Of a DNA stretch of 49,636 bases, positions 1 through 8,205 are shown piece after piece (the stretch's first letter is position 1; each line of letters begins with the position of its first letter). The notes below the pieces were generated by a model. The model was not told the DNA's origin, ran no database searches, and saw nothing but the letters and a program-made list of their open reading frames with translations. The position numbers and the translations under genes are program-made. Location of the stretch: the NCBI GenBank assembly GCA_018818125.1, contig JAHISQ010000024.1, positions 1 through 49,636 of the forward strand, written 5' to 3'. This DNA is from Candidatus Rifleibacteriota bacterium (GTDB lineage Bacteria; Muiribacteriota; Ozemobacteria; Ozemobacterales; Ozemobacteraceae).

Positions 1-950
1 AGCTTCGAGATGCCATGGAAAAATCTTACGTTGTCGGTAATCGTTGACAGGCTGCCAAAGTTGATGATGAAGAATACCAAATCAGAAGTGTCGAGCACAG
101 TATACAGATTTTCATCAAAAATCGAACCGGTATCAGTAATTACATAGTCGAAATGCTTTTTTGCTTCTTTAAGAAGTTTGATAATGTCGGTTGCATGAAT
201 CTGTTCTGCTTCAAGGAAGCTACGTGGCGCTGGAATAGTAAACAGGTTGTCGCTGAGTCTGATGCTTTCTTGAAGCAGATTGAACTTTTGCTCATCAACC
301 CGGTATTTGTTGGTTATATCGATAATCGATCGCGGCGAATGTACTCCAAGAAGATGCGTGCCACCGCCGAAATAGAGATCCAGGTCGATAAACAAAACCT
401 TTTTGTTTAGTTCGTTTGAGAGTATTCGTGCCAGGCTCGTGGCAAAAGTAGTTTTGCCATAACCATCCTTGGCTGAAGCAACAGTGAGAAGCTGGCACTC
501 TTTCTTTTGCACAGTTGCTGCTGGCCCTGAGCCGATGATCACCTGTTTGTTGGTGTCGCGCAGTCGTTGAGACAGGGTTGCGAGCAGCTTCAGGCTTATC
601 GATGGGAAATTATGTATGAGCTTCTCGAAGTCGGGGCCTTCGATAACAATAAGGGATGTTGTCTGCAGCGTTCTTGCTGACGCTGAGCGGGTGGCCGCCT
701 TCTCAAAAAAGGCCATTTCACCAAAATAGTCGCCGTTTTTCATTACGGCCATCGACTGTTCGCCGTTAATAGGGGTGCGCTTATAGATTTCAACCTGACC
801 GGTTTCAACAATGTAGATGTTTTTCTCAAAATCTCCTTCATTAAAGACAGCTTCGCCACGAGTCAGATGAACCCTGCGCGCAATGCTGGATACTTGAGAA
901 ATCTCGGACGGATTCAGCGAAGAAAAAAGCTCTATCTTTTGTAAGTCCAT
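1..950 (-). CDS. cyclic-nucleotide-binding domain fused to MinD/CpaE-like ATPase (partial, 3' end outside window)
   Basis: Reading back from ATG at 950 gives 316 codons with no stop, so the C-terminus lies beyond base 1. Residues ~5-130 form a cNMP-binding domain: FGEMAFFEKAATRSASA at 76-92 has the Glu and Arg of the phosphate-binding cassette. Residues ~150-316 are a ParA/MinD-type P-loop ATPase: deviant Walker A AKDGYGKTT at 160-168, Walker A' VLFIDLDLYFGG at 185-196 and Walker B-like FDYVITDTGS at 267-276. The usual KGG signature is KDG here. CpaE/TadZ proteins join a receiver-like domain to such an ATPase and localise pilus machinery; here the N-terminal module would instead sense a cyclic nucleotide. 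The gene is divergent from 1088. No helix-turn-helix is seen, so it is probably not a CRP-type DNA binder. Confidence 0.85.
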   Translation of the reverse strand, partial: MDLQKIELFSSLNPSEISQVSSIARRVHLTRGEAVFNEGDFEKNIYIVETGQVEIYKRTPINGEQSMAVMKNGDYFGEMAFFEKAATRSASARTLQTTSLIVIEGPDFEKLIHNFPSISLKLLATLSQRLRDTNKQVIIGSGPAATVQKKECQLLTVASAKDGYGKTTFATSLARILSNELNKKVLFIDLDLYFGGGTHLLGVHSPRSIIDITNKYRVDEQKFNLLQESIRLSDNLFTIPAPRSFLEAEQIHATDIIKLLKEAKKHFDYVITDTGSIFDENLYTVLDTSDLVFFIINFGSLSTITDNVRFFHGISK

Positions 951-1087
951 ATACGTATCCTATCACTAGTATAAAATTTTTCGTACATACAAAGTATATG
1001 TCAAAATTTTATCGCAAGTCAACTGAAGCTTGATTTAGCAACAAAAATAATTGTATCCTATAGCAAATGTCTGGGGGGTTAATTGAT
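951..1087. other. divergent intergenic region with weak promoter candidates
   Basis: AT-rich spacer between the divergent cNBD-ATPase and peptidase-like genes. On the plus strand TTGATT at 1030-1035 and TATCCT at 1054-1059 are 18 bp apart, a weak sigma70-like pair; it fits translation starting at 1088 better than at the ATG at 1067. No clear operator was seen. Confidence 0.3.
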
Positions 1088-1870
1088 ATGACTGAAAATG
1101 CTGCAGCATCGTTAAATCAAAAGTTTGAACTCAGGGGTTATACTGTCTATTTTGATATTATTGACAGCCTTGCCGCAGAAGAACTCTTAGACAGCCTTGA
1201 TCGAGCAACGCCGCTTTTTAAGCAAGTTTTCAATTTTCAGGATGACCCGCAAGGCAGCTTTTTTATAATGAAAAACGAAGCTGATATGGAAAATGCGACT
1301 GCCGTGCCTGTCAAAGTCGGCGAAACTGTGCGGATTCTTTATCAGAGCAATTCAATTTTTGTGCTGGTCGGCAAACTCGATGGCGGTATCGGCGAAGTTG
1401 CCACGCGCGAACTTGGCCACATGGTTTTCAACAACCGGGTGAACGAAAGAGAGCTCGCTATCAGACAGTGGCGTACTCCGTCATGGTTGCGTGAAGGTTT
1501 TGCGCTGCAGGCTGCTTATAAAATCAGGCCTGACAGAAACGAATGGTTGCAGAATGGGTGGAACAAGCTCCAGGAAGCACAAAAGAGCGGCCAGCTCATT
1601 AAACCAAGCACAATGGTAAAAGATATTTATCTGGTTCCTGACCCGGCGCGGCGGCAACTTGCGTTGTACCAGTCTTTCTATATGGTGAGGCTGCTATTGA
1701 GCATATACTCTGACAGTTTCTTCTCAAAATATTCGACTCTGATGTTTGCTCTTGAAGATATGGAAGCCGAGACATGCTTTCGGCAGATCACCAGCTTTGA
1801 TTTTGAAAAGTTTTATGTACTGTTCAGTGACTGGGTCCAAAAGACCAACGCCTGGTCGGCCATGGAATAA
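1088..1870 (+). CDS. peptidase_MA-like protein with degenerate zinc site
   Basis: About 260 residues, without an evident signal peptide. The layout resembles gluzincin 'peptidase MA-like' proteins: an HExxH-like helix followed ~25 residues later by WLREGFA (133-139), whose Glu would be the third zinc ligand. The expected HELGH reads RELGH at 107-111 (CGC codon), so the first zinc histidine is missing while Glu108, His111 and Glu136 remain. It may be a pseudo-enzyme or bind metal differently. I chose ATG 1088 rather than 1067 because the run of G at 1073-1078 makes a good ribosome site for 1088 and is coding otherwise. The next gene starts 15 nt downstream, so the two are likely cotranscribed. 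The family assignment rests on the WLxEG motif and spacing only. Confidence 0.6.
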   Translation: MTENAAASLNQKFELRGYTVYFDIIDSLAAEELLDSLDRATPLFKQVFNFQDDPQGSFFIMKNEADMENATAVPVKVGETVRILYQSNSIFVLVGKLDGGIGEVATRELGHMVFNNRVNERELAIRQWRTPSWLREGFALQAAYKIRPDRNEWLQNGWNKLQEAQKSGQLIKPSTMVKDIYLVPDPARRQLALYQSFYMVRLLLSIYSDSFFSKYSTLMFALEDMEAETCFRQITSFDFEKFYVLFSDWVQKTNAWSAME

Positions 1871-1885
1871 ACAGGATTAACTCTC

Positions 1886-2038
1886 ATGCAGGAATCAAAA
1901 GATGCAACCCGCTTTCTGATCGTGCTGTTGGTCGTAACATTTATGACTGGCGCGCTGGTTCTGGTGGTTAAGTCTGACTACAGAATCAGAGACAACGAAC
2001 TTTCAAATCTCGAATATTACCCGCACATCTCCCCGTGA
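1886..2038 (+). CDS. small single-pass membrane protein (50 aa)
   Basis: ATG at 1886, 15 nt after the preceding stop, encodes 50 residues. Residues 10-28 are a hydrophobic helix (FLIVLLVVTFMTGALVLVV), preceded by a short N-terminus with charged residues and followed by a charged tail (KSDYRIRDNE). The TGA stop at 2036-2038 lies inside the first 52-bp repeat unit, so the repeat either ends or truncated this gene. There is no family I recognise. Coding status is supported by position and the TM helix; the ribosome site is weak (AGGATTAA). Confidence 0.5.
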   Translation: MQESKDATRFLIVLLVVTFMTGALVLVVKSDYRIRDNELSNLEYYPHISP

Positions 2039-2086
2039 GCACTGCAGGATACGTGGCACTAATGGCTAAAGCCATAAGAGTCACCT
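2035..2086. repeat. 52-bp repeat unit 1 (hairpin element)
   Basis: Begins GTGAGCACT and ends AAGAGTCACCT. It matches unit 2 (2092-2143) except at two short blocks (GCAG for TCGA, GCACT for ACTCT). The second half is an imperfect inverted repeat centred on ATGGCTAAAGCCAT. Confidence 0.8.
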
Positions 2087-2091
2087 GCTCG

Positions 2092-2143
2092 GTGAGCACT
2101 TCGAGATACGTGACTCTAATGGCTAAAGCCATAAGAGTCACCT
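2092..2143. repeat. 52-bp repeat unit 2 (hairpin element)
   Basis: Tandem partner of unit 1, separated by 5 nt. Bases 2110-2124 and 2127-2141 form a 15-bp stem with one A-A mismatch and a two-base loop. There is no T-run after it, so it is not an obvious intrinsic terminator. A diverged copy lies at 47043-47094. Confidence 0.8.
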
Positions 2144-2171
2144 AAAAAGATAGATAAGGGAATCAACGACC

Positions 2172-5102
2172 TTGTTGACATTCATTTTGCTTTCGCTGGC
2201 GTTTATAGGCGGCATGGGATTTGCTGTGCTGTCCGGCGCCACGGCAAGTGGTCTGTTTCTGCTGTTAACCGCCGTCTTTTTTACCTGCGCGGTAATTCCA
2301 TTCTGGTTTAAACATGGCAATAGCATGCTTGCCGGTGATTTTAAAGCGATAAGGGAAGACGAAGAGACAATCCCGGTGTTAAGCATGATTTTTCTCATGC
2401 TTACTCTTGCCATGTTCGGGTCGTTCAGTTATGTCTCAGAATTGCGTTACGATTATCGCGGTCATTTCCTGACTATTTGCGAAAAATATGATGAGTCTAC
2501 AACCTGGCGTATCAGTGGGCGTGTAATTGAAGAACCTAAACTGCGCGGCGATTACCTGGAAGTCCTCATTCAGCCCGAAACCATGCGGCGGGTTGAACGC
2601 AAACGGGTTAGAGTCCAAAATGATTCTGAAAAAAAGAAAAGCGGGGGAGGCTACGAAACGGTAGCCGAGACCTCTGAAGCGGAGACCGTAACCGGTGGGC
2701 TGCTCATGGCGCTGGTTTACGAAGACAACGAAGTGTTCAGAGAAGTAAGTTTTAATCAGACTGTCGAAATTGAAGGCCAGCTTACCGAGGCATCCGAAAA
2801 GCGCAATCCTGGTGCCATGGATTACCGTCAGTATCTGCGCAATCGCGGCATCTTTCGTACAGTCCGAATCATGCCACGCCGTGCTGCTTTAAAGGTCGTT
2901 GAACAGAGGGAGTCCGGCGCTGTCTGGTACAGATTTGCACTTCATATCAAAAATGAAGTCCTGAAGGTCATCAAGCAGACGATGCCATACCATGAATCCA
3001 GCTTCCTGGGCGGCGTTCTACTTGGCTTGAAAGGAGGGCTGCCGCCTAAGGTATCACAGGAATTCAGAATGACCGGGGTTTCGCATGTTCTTGCTGTTTC
3101 CGGACTGCACGTAACTATCATTGCCGGTCTGTTTTACGGCCTTTTTACGATGTTCAAAATACCCTTGCGCATTTTTGCGCCTATCATCGTATTTTCGCTG
3201 TTTACCTTCGCATTGATCGTTGGTTGGCCAAGCTCTGCCGTGCGCGCTGCTCTTATGAACAGTCTGTTTTTACTGTCGATGGCCTATCTTAAAGACAGTG
3301 GCTTTAAACTCTCGGTAATTTTTTCTCTCTGTGTGGCTTCTGACTATATTTTGTTTATGAGCCCACTTCAGCTGACCGAGCCAAGTTTTGTTCTCTCTGT
3401 TATGGCTATTTATGCGCTGGCCATGTTTTCTGAGCCGTCTGGAGAAATGCTGCGTCGCATGCTGCGTGGCCCCGGACTGGCGTTTGCCGCCCTGGCATTT
3501 GCTGCGTTTTTTGTAGCGATAATTATCGACAACACGTTAGTACTGCATCCTTACTTTTTTCCGCTGACTTTCTTCTGCATAGTTGCAACCTGCTATATCT
3601 CAACCAGGCTGTCTGATCGCTCAACTTTTCAGAGTTTTGCCTTTGAAATGTTGCCGGGCTGGTTGCAGGGGTTCCTTGCTGCGCAAATTGCCATCTTTGT
3701 TGCCATGATGTTGCCTCTTTCTGCATTCTATTTTGGGCAGCTTTCTCTGGCTGCTCCAATAGCCAACCTTATTGCTATCCCGCTGATCGGGCTTATCGTT
3801 CAGATTGGCTTGATTGCCGGTCTTATCGGCGCTTTTGTCCCGGTCATAGGTATTTACATCGCTCTTGTCTTAAACGCCGCCAACTGGCTGGCGGTAAAAT
3901 TCTTTCTCGGCATGGCTTCGTTTTTTGCCGCTTTGATTCCATACCCACGCATTTCGCAGCCCGTCTTTTATGAACTTGTTATTTATTATCTTCTGTTGCA
4001 TTGTTTCTACTTCAGGCGTGAGATCAAGACCTGGGGATTGGCCTTATATGCTGCAGTCTATGATGTCTGGGATGAACCAGATTATCGAAATTCTCTATCG
4101 TTACTTGCAATCTTTGCTGTTATACTAGCCGTCGCTGGTTCAGTTGTCTTTTTCAGCGGTATTGAACGCCAACCGGATCTGCGTATGACCATGCTCGATG
4201 TTGGATTTGGTTCGTCGCTTATGATCGAGGCTGAAGGCAAAGTGACGCTGATAGATGCCGCGCTCAATGACACGCTGGCCGGTGTCGACCGTGGCGAGCG
4301 AGTCATTCAGCCTGCCCTTTCCGGTAAGCAGGTCAGAGAAATCAAAGCTGTGATTCTCAGCTCTGCTCTGCCAGAGCGCATTTCCGGGCTTAGTTCGGTG
4401 TTGTCGACCTACCGGGTTAATCGGCTTTACGTTCCCTTTCCACTGCCGACCAACGGTGTAAGGGTCAATTTTGAAGAATACGCCAGAACCTTTGCCTTTG
4501 GCGACATTAAATTGGAACGACGTCTCAAAAGCGGCCAGAATGCCGGAATTCCGCCAAGTTATTTCTGGGAACTGGCTTATGAATCCTATAATAGATTAAT
4601 AGAAGATGTGCATCGCTACAAAATTCCGGTGCAGCTTCTCAAAGCTGGTGACAAAATCACCGATATCGGCGTAAACATCGAAGTTCTCTACCCAGAGCGC
4701 AATAAAGACACATTTCAACAGTATTATGATGGACTGGTTCTTAAAATAACCCGTGACACCCAGAATTATGTTTACCTGTCTGGAAATGCGCACCCGGCTG
4801 CCGAAGGCGTCGGTTTTAGGCCTGATTTTATTTTTGTCGCTGATTTGCCTTATCCTTACGAAGCATTTGAAAAGTTTGTTAAAAGCGCAAATCCAGAGGG
4901 CGTTGCTATCAGTTTCAGGTTCCCTGCAGCCTGGTTGATGGATGGCTATCATATGGCCGGCACAATCAGCTCACGCAATAAAAGCTATGGGCCAAGACTG
5001 AAACAGCTGAATTTTCCGGTTTATATGACTTCCGAAAACGGTGCAGTGCAGGTTGATCAGCTGCGGAATACTGTTAATACCAAAGTTTTTGTTAAGGATT
5101 AG
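2172..5102 (+). CDS. comEC: ComEC/Rec2-type DNA uptake channel with degenerate C-terminal MBL domain
   Basis: This 976-aa polytopic inner-membrane protein should carry transforming ssDNA into the cytoplasm. It starts at TTG 2172 after AAGGGA (2156-2161). Order: N-terminal TM helices, a soluble DUF4131-like section (~95-250), then the Competence domain, including the conserved-looking HVLAVSGLHVTII near residue 315 and about ten TM helices. From residue ~672 comes a metallo-beta-lactamase-like domain (MTMLDVGFGSSL). In ComEC this domain normally carries NVGQGDA and THxHxDH. Here the second motif position reads ILSSALPERISG (near 728), without the histidines, so metal-dependent nuclease activity is unlikely. 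Genes 7 and 12 nt apart downstream encode a ComEA-like protein and an intact ComEC-type MBL, which suggests a competence operon with the nuclease on a separate chain. Confidence 0.93.
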   Translation: MLTFILLSLAFIGGMGFAVLSGATASGLFLLLTAVFFTCAVIPFWFKHGNSMLAGDFKAIREDEETIPVLSMIFLMLTLAMFGSFSYVSELRYDYRGHFLTICEKYDESTTWRISGRVIEEPKLRGDYLEVLIQPETMRRVERKRVRVQNDSEKKKSGGGYETVAETSEAETVTGGLLMALVYEDNEVFREVSFNQTVEIEGQLTEASEKRNPGAMDYRQYLRNRGIFRTVRIMPRRAALKVVEQRESGAVWYRFALHIKNEVLKVIKQTMPYHESSFLGGVLLGLKGGLPPKVSQEFRMTGVSHVLAVSGLHVTIIAGLFYGLFTMFKIPLRIFAPIIVFSLFTFALIVGWPSSAVRAALMNSLFLLSMAYLKDSGFKLSVIFSLCVASDYILFMSPLQLTEPSFVLSVMAIYALAMFSEPSGEMLRRMLRGPGLAFAALAFAAFFVAIIIDNTLVLHPYFFPLTFFCIVATCYISTRLSDRSTFQSFAFEMLPGWLQGFLAAQIAIFVAMMLPLSAFYFGQLSLAAPIANLIAIPLIGLIVQIGLIAGLIGAFVPVIGIYIALVLNAANWLAVKFFLGMASFFAALIPYPRISQPVFYELVIYYLLLHCFYFRREIKTWGLALYAAVYDVWDEPDYRNSLSLLAIFAVILAVAGSVVFFSGIERQPDLRMTMLDVGFGSSLMIEAEGKVTLIDAALNDTLAGVDRGERVIQPALSGKQVREIKAVILSSALPERISGLSSVLSTYRVNRLYVPFPLPTNGVRVNFEEYARTFAFGDIKLERRLKSGQNAGIPPSYFWELAYESYNRLIEDVHRYKIPVQLLKAGDKITDIGVNIEVLYPERNKDTFQQYYDGLVLKITRDTQNYVYLSGNAHPAAEGVGFRPDFIFVADLPYPYEAFEKFVKSANPEGVAISFRFPAAWLMDGYHMAGTISSRNKSYGPRLKQLNFPVYMTSENGAVQVDQLRNTVNTKVFVKD

Positions 5103-5109
5103 CTGAACT

Positions 5110-5727
5110 ATGGTTCTCACAAGACTCGAAAAAATCACCTTTGGCGCGTTGGTTATGCTGCTCGGGCTGGGAATTTTCCTGCTTATCGGCAAAGTTGGCG
5201 TCGTACGTAACAAGAATCAGCAACTCATCGCAAAGATACAGGAAGTATCGGTTCTTACCGATCACACTGTCCTGGTAAAAAGCGAATACTATAATAAAGA
5301 AGAAGAAGCTGGCAAACTTAACCTCAATCGCACAGATTTAAAAAGCATCGGAGCTTTGCCGGGAATGACCCCGGCTTTGGCCAATCGAATATATGAATTT
5401 GTGCAGCAGCGCGGCCAGATAAAAGACATGAAGGAGCTGCTCGGGGTAAAAGGGTTCACCAAAAAGCGATTACGCCATCTTGAGAACTATGCAACCGCGG
5501 TTGGCGGACATTCAGGTCAGGCGGCATGGGGTGATAAATTAAACCTTAACTTTGCGAGCATAGACGATGTCAAGGCTTTGCCTGGCGTTGGCAAAAAACT
5601 GGCTGAAAAAATTGTTGAGTTTCGTAATCGCAACGGCGGCTTTTTTTCTCTCGAGGATCTCAAAGAAGTGCCTGGCCTGACAGAGAAAACTATCAAAAAG
5701 TTCATCGACAAGGTTGAGGTAAAGTAG
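5110..5727 (+). CDS. comEA: ComEA-like DNA-binding protein with tandem helix-hairpin-helix domains
   Basis: 205 residues. An N-terminal membrane anchor (~residues 10-33, GALVMLLGLGIFLLIG) is followed by two homologous ~60-residue HhH units. The first begins KLNLNRTDLKSIGALPGMTP, the second KLNLNFASIDDVKALPGVGK; each contains an LPGxxxxxA hairpin. ComEA proteins bind incoming dsDNA on the periplasmic side and normally carry one such unit, so the duplication is notable. The ribosome site is AAGGA at 5094-5098 inside the end of comEC. It lies between comEC (7 nt) and the MBL gene (5 nt), so the three are almost certainly one operon. Confidence 0.88.
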   Translation: MVLTRLEKITFGALVMLLGLGIFLLIGKVGVVRNKNQQLIAKIQEVSVLTDHTVLVKSEYYNKEEEAGKLNLNRTDLKSIGALPGMTPALANRIYEFVQQRGQIKDMKELLGVKGFTKKRLRHLENYATAVGGHSGQAAWGDKLNLNFASIDDVKALPGVGKKLAEKIVEFRNRNGGFFSLEDLKEVPGLTEKTIKKFIDKVEVK

Positions 5728-5732
5728 CAACC

Positions 5733-6686
5733 ATGACTAAATTTGGTTATGAACAAATGTCTTTTCAGTCGAAAAAAACCAACTTCGTATTTGCCGCGCT
5801 GCTGATTATGGTGTTTTTTGTATGGGCGCTTCTGCTTAGCCCTGATCACGGTGGTCTGGTAGCGATAAATATAAACCCCGAGCTGCGCGTTGACTTTATC
5901 AATGTTGGTCAGGGCGATGCCATTCTCGTGCGGACACCGATGGGCAAGAACTATCTAATTGACGGTGGTGCAAATGTTCCGGTTACCGATGCGCGACGAG
6001 AAGGTCGCGAATTGACGCATAGCTACCTGCGCAGTCTTGGTGTTGGGCATCTTGACGGCGTGGTAATCACCCATTGGCATAATGATCATCTTGGTGGATT
6101 GCTGCCGGTATTGAAGCTGCTCGATGTCGGAGTCGTCTATGAGCCGCCAGGTGCCTTCGAAACCGAGGCATACAAAGATTTTGAAGAGATCTGTACCAAG
6201 CAGCGCATAAGGCGTGTTACCACTAAGGCCGGTGATGTGCTGGAGTGGGGCAATGAGCTGTTTGTTCAGGCTCTACACCCGGAAACCCCTATGGGCAGTA
6301 AAGAATATTCAGATGTAAACAATCTATCGATTGTGCTGCTTTTGCGTTTCGGCGAGGTACAGCTTCTTCTTGCCGGTGACATTGAAGAAGATGCTGAGCG
6401 CGAAGTTCTGAAATACGGCGATGCGATTCAGAGTCAGATTATTAAAGTGCCTCATCATGGTGCCGATACCAGCGACTACTTTAATTTTCTGCAGATGGTT
6501 GAACCTGAAATCGGTGTAATAATGGTCGGAAAAAACAATGCTTTCCATCACCCTTCTACGAGAACATTGACCAATTACCAAAGACTGGGTACCAAGCTTT
6601 ACAGAACCGATCGCCAGGGCAATATTCTTCTTTTTGTCGGCGGCAAGGACGAAAAAGATTTTCGTTTTGAAGTGGATCAGAGCTGA
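5733..6686 (+). CDS. membrane-anchored ComEC/Rec2-type metallo-beta-lactamase
   Basis: 317 residues with one TM helix at ~18-36 and a soluble domain that would lie on the outer face of the inner membrane. It holds the ComEC-type MBL signatures: DFINVGQGDA (54-63), LIDGG (75-79), the metal ligands THWHNDH at 113-119, then LLAGDIEED and VPHHGAD further on. In ComEC proteins this domain is thought to degrade the non-transforming strand. The upstream ComEC has lost these residues, so this protein plausibly supplies the missing nuclease in trans. It could alternatively be an unrelated exported MBL hydrolase, though the immediate operon context argues for DNA uptake. Translation starts at ATG 5733 after GAGGT near 5715. 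Confidence 0.88.
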   Translation: MTKFGYEQMSFQSKKTNFVFAALLIMVFFVWALLLSPDHGGLVAININPELRVDFINVGQGDAILVRTPMGKNYLIDGGANVPVTDARREGRELTHSYLRSLGVGHLDGVVITHWHNDHLGGLLPVLKLLDVGVVYEPPGAFETEAYKDFEEICTKQRIRRVTTKAGDVLEWGNELFVQALHPETPMGSKEYSDVNNLSIVLLLRFGEVQLLLAGDIEEDAEREVLKYGDAIQSQIIKVPHHGADTSDYFNFLQMVEPEIGVIMVGKNNAFHHPSTRTLTNYQRLGTKLYRTDRQGNILLFVGGKDEKDFRFEVDQS

Positions 6687-6705
6687 CAGAAATATCTTTT
6701 AGTAG

Positions 6706-6735
6706 TTGACCTGAGACTTTAAGCCCAACTATACT
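6706..6735 (+). promoter_or_regulatory. sigma70-type promoter for the DHH/Clp1 operon
   Basis: TTGACC at 6706-6711, an 18-bp spacer and TATACT at 6730-6735, ending 34 nt before the ATG at 6770. It separates this operon from the competence cluster. Confidence 0.7.
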
Positions 6736-6769
6736 TCTTGTATAAAATAAAGAACCGAAAGGATGTATT

Positions 6770-8194
6770 ATGCAAGAAGCGGTCATTTTGCAACAGGAAT
6801 TTACTAACGTTGAGGGCTATCAGGCCCAATGGAATCGCCTCAAAGAAGGCAGCACCGGTCTGCAGAAAATCCTGCAGGTCATCGAAAAACCGGCAACTGC
6901 ACTGGTTTTTAGCCATGACGACCCAGATGGAATCACCAGTGGTTTGATTTTTAAGCGCACTCTTGAGAAAAAGGGCTGGAAAGTTACCTACAAGCAACCT
7001 GAAGGTTTTATGTTGCAGCAAGATCAGCTTGACCAGGCCATGAAGGAGTGCCCAGCCGCCAGTGCTATATTCCTGCTCGACAAAGGCACTCTCGCTCCTT
7101 ATGACAAATACACTGATAAGTTGCCAGTATATATCATAGACCACCATCCGACTCCAGTAGCGCCCGAAAAATGTGTTTACTTCAATCCGAGTTTGCCTGC
7201 CTATACATGGTGTTCTACCTCTATTCTGTCGCATGGTATCGCCACTCTGGCCGGCACCCGCGATGACTATGACGATTTTCTTTGCCTGGTGGGTCTCAAG
7301 GGCGACTGGGCAATCGAACCGGTTATTGGCATGCTCTCCGACTTTGCCAAGCCCTTTCTCGTGGAGTATGGGCTTAAATTCAAAAATATGTTGACGCTGG
7401 TTAAAGAGCGCCCGACTCAGTTCGACTTTGAACAGAGAGAATACACTTCATTGCTTTCAAGAATTACTGAATATGTGCATGCTACCGGCGGCGGCGGTTT
7501 CTCATATTTTTATCATGACCGCGAAGAAAGCCTCAAAAATGTTAATCACGCAGAGTGCATCGCAACAGCACTCGAAGCCATTGCCGACAAGGCCGGTCAG
7601 CTTCCTGCGCTCAAAAGTCTCGATGAATTTGTGAATCTGTTGCCACAGACGCAAAGAGGGCTGCTTAACAAAATATTTGATTATTTCCTGCAAGACTGGG
7701 AAAGCGCCAGCAGTATGCTCGATTCTTCTACACGTGCGCTGCAGCTGGGTGAAACCAGTATCTATCTCTTTGTCGGCCCGAAAGTTCCGTTGCTGCCGAT
7801 GATTGGCTCGATCAAACTGTTTGAACTCAGACAGAAATCTGGCGACAAACTCGCGCAGATAATTATGGTCAGCTCAGTTGGCCCAGATTACACTCATGTT
7901 TCAGTGCGCGGTTCTGGTGACAGAGTTCATTCCGGCAAGATCTGTGGAGAGCTTCAGGATTCTATGCAGGCTCGCTATGCCGATTATAAAGACAAAATCA
8001 GCGGTGGCGGCCACCCAAAAGCTGCCGAGTGCACATTTAAGACCGACAAGGTGACGTTTATGAACGTGCTTACCAGAGTCACAGAAGTTCTGAGCGAAAT
8101 GCAGGCGCTTGATGCTCAGGCTAAGACTGGCACTCTCAACGACACCCAGAAGGCTAGAGCCGACAAGCTTGGTCTCGAATATCTCAAAAACTAA
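6770..8194 (+). CDS. DHH/DHHA1 family phosphoesterase
   Basis: 474 residues, cytoplasmic. The DHH domain is intact: HDDPDG at 49-54, LLD near 102-104 and the name motif DHH at 124-126, which bind two Mn2+ ions. The DHHA1 substrate-binding domain is marked by SGGGHPKAAE at 411-420. This family includes RecJ exonuclease, NrnA oligoribonuclease/pAp phosphatase and cyclic-dinucleotide phosphodiesterases. The length and the ~280-residue separation between domains fit none of these exactly, so the substrate is open. AAAGGA at 6758-6763 is the ribosome site. It heads a tight operon with an unknown protein and a Clp1-like polynucleotide kinase, favouring a role at nucleic-acid 5' ends. Confidence 0.88.
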   Translation: MQEAVILQQEFTNVEGYQAQWNRLKEGSTGLQKILQVIEKPATALVFSHDDPDGITSGLIFKRTLEKKGWKVTYKQPEGFMLQQDQLDQAMKECPAASAIFLLDKGTLAPYDKYTDKLPVYIIDHHPTPVAPEKCVYFNPSLPAYTWCSTSILSHGIATLAGTRDDYDDFLCLVGLKGDWAIEPVIGMLSDFAKPFLVEYGLKFKNMLTLVKERPTQFDFEQREYTSLLSRITEYVHATGGGGFSYFYHDREESLKNVNHAECIATALEAIADKAGQLPALKSLDEFVNLLPQTQRGLLNKIFDYFLQDWESASSMLDSSTRALQLGETSIYLFVGPKVPLLPMIGSIKLFELRQKSGDKLAQIIMVSSVGPDYTHVSVRGSGDRVHSGKICGELQDSMQARYADYKDKISGGGHPKAAECTFKTDKVTFMNVLTRVTEVLSEMQALDAQAKTGTLNDTQKARADKLGLEYLKN

Positions 8195-8205
8195 AGGAAA
8201 AGCTG

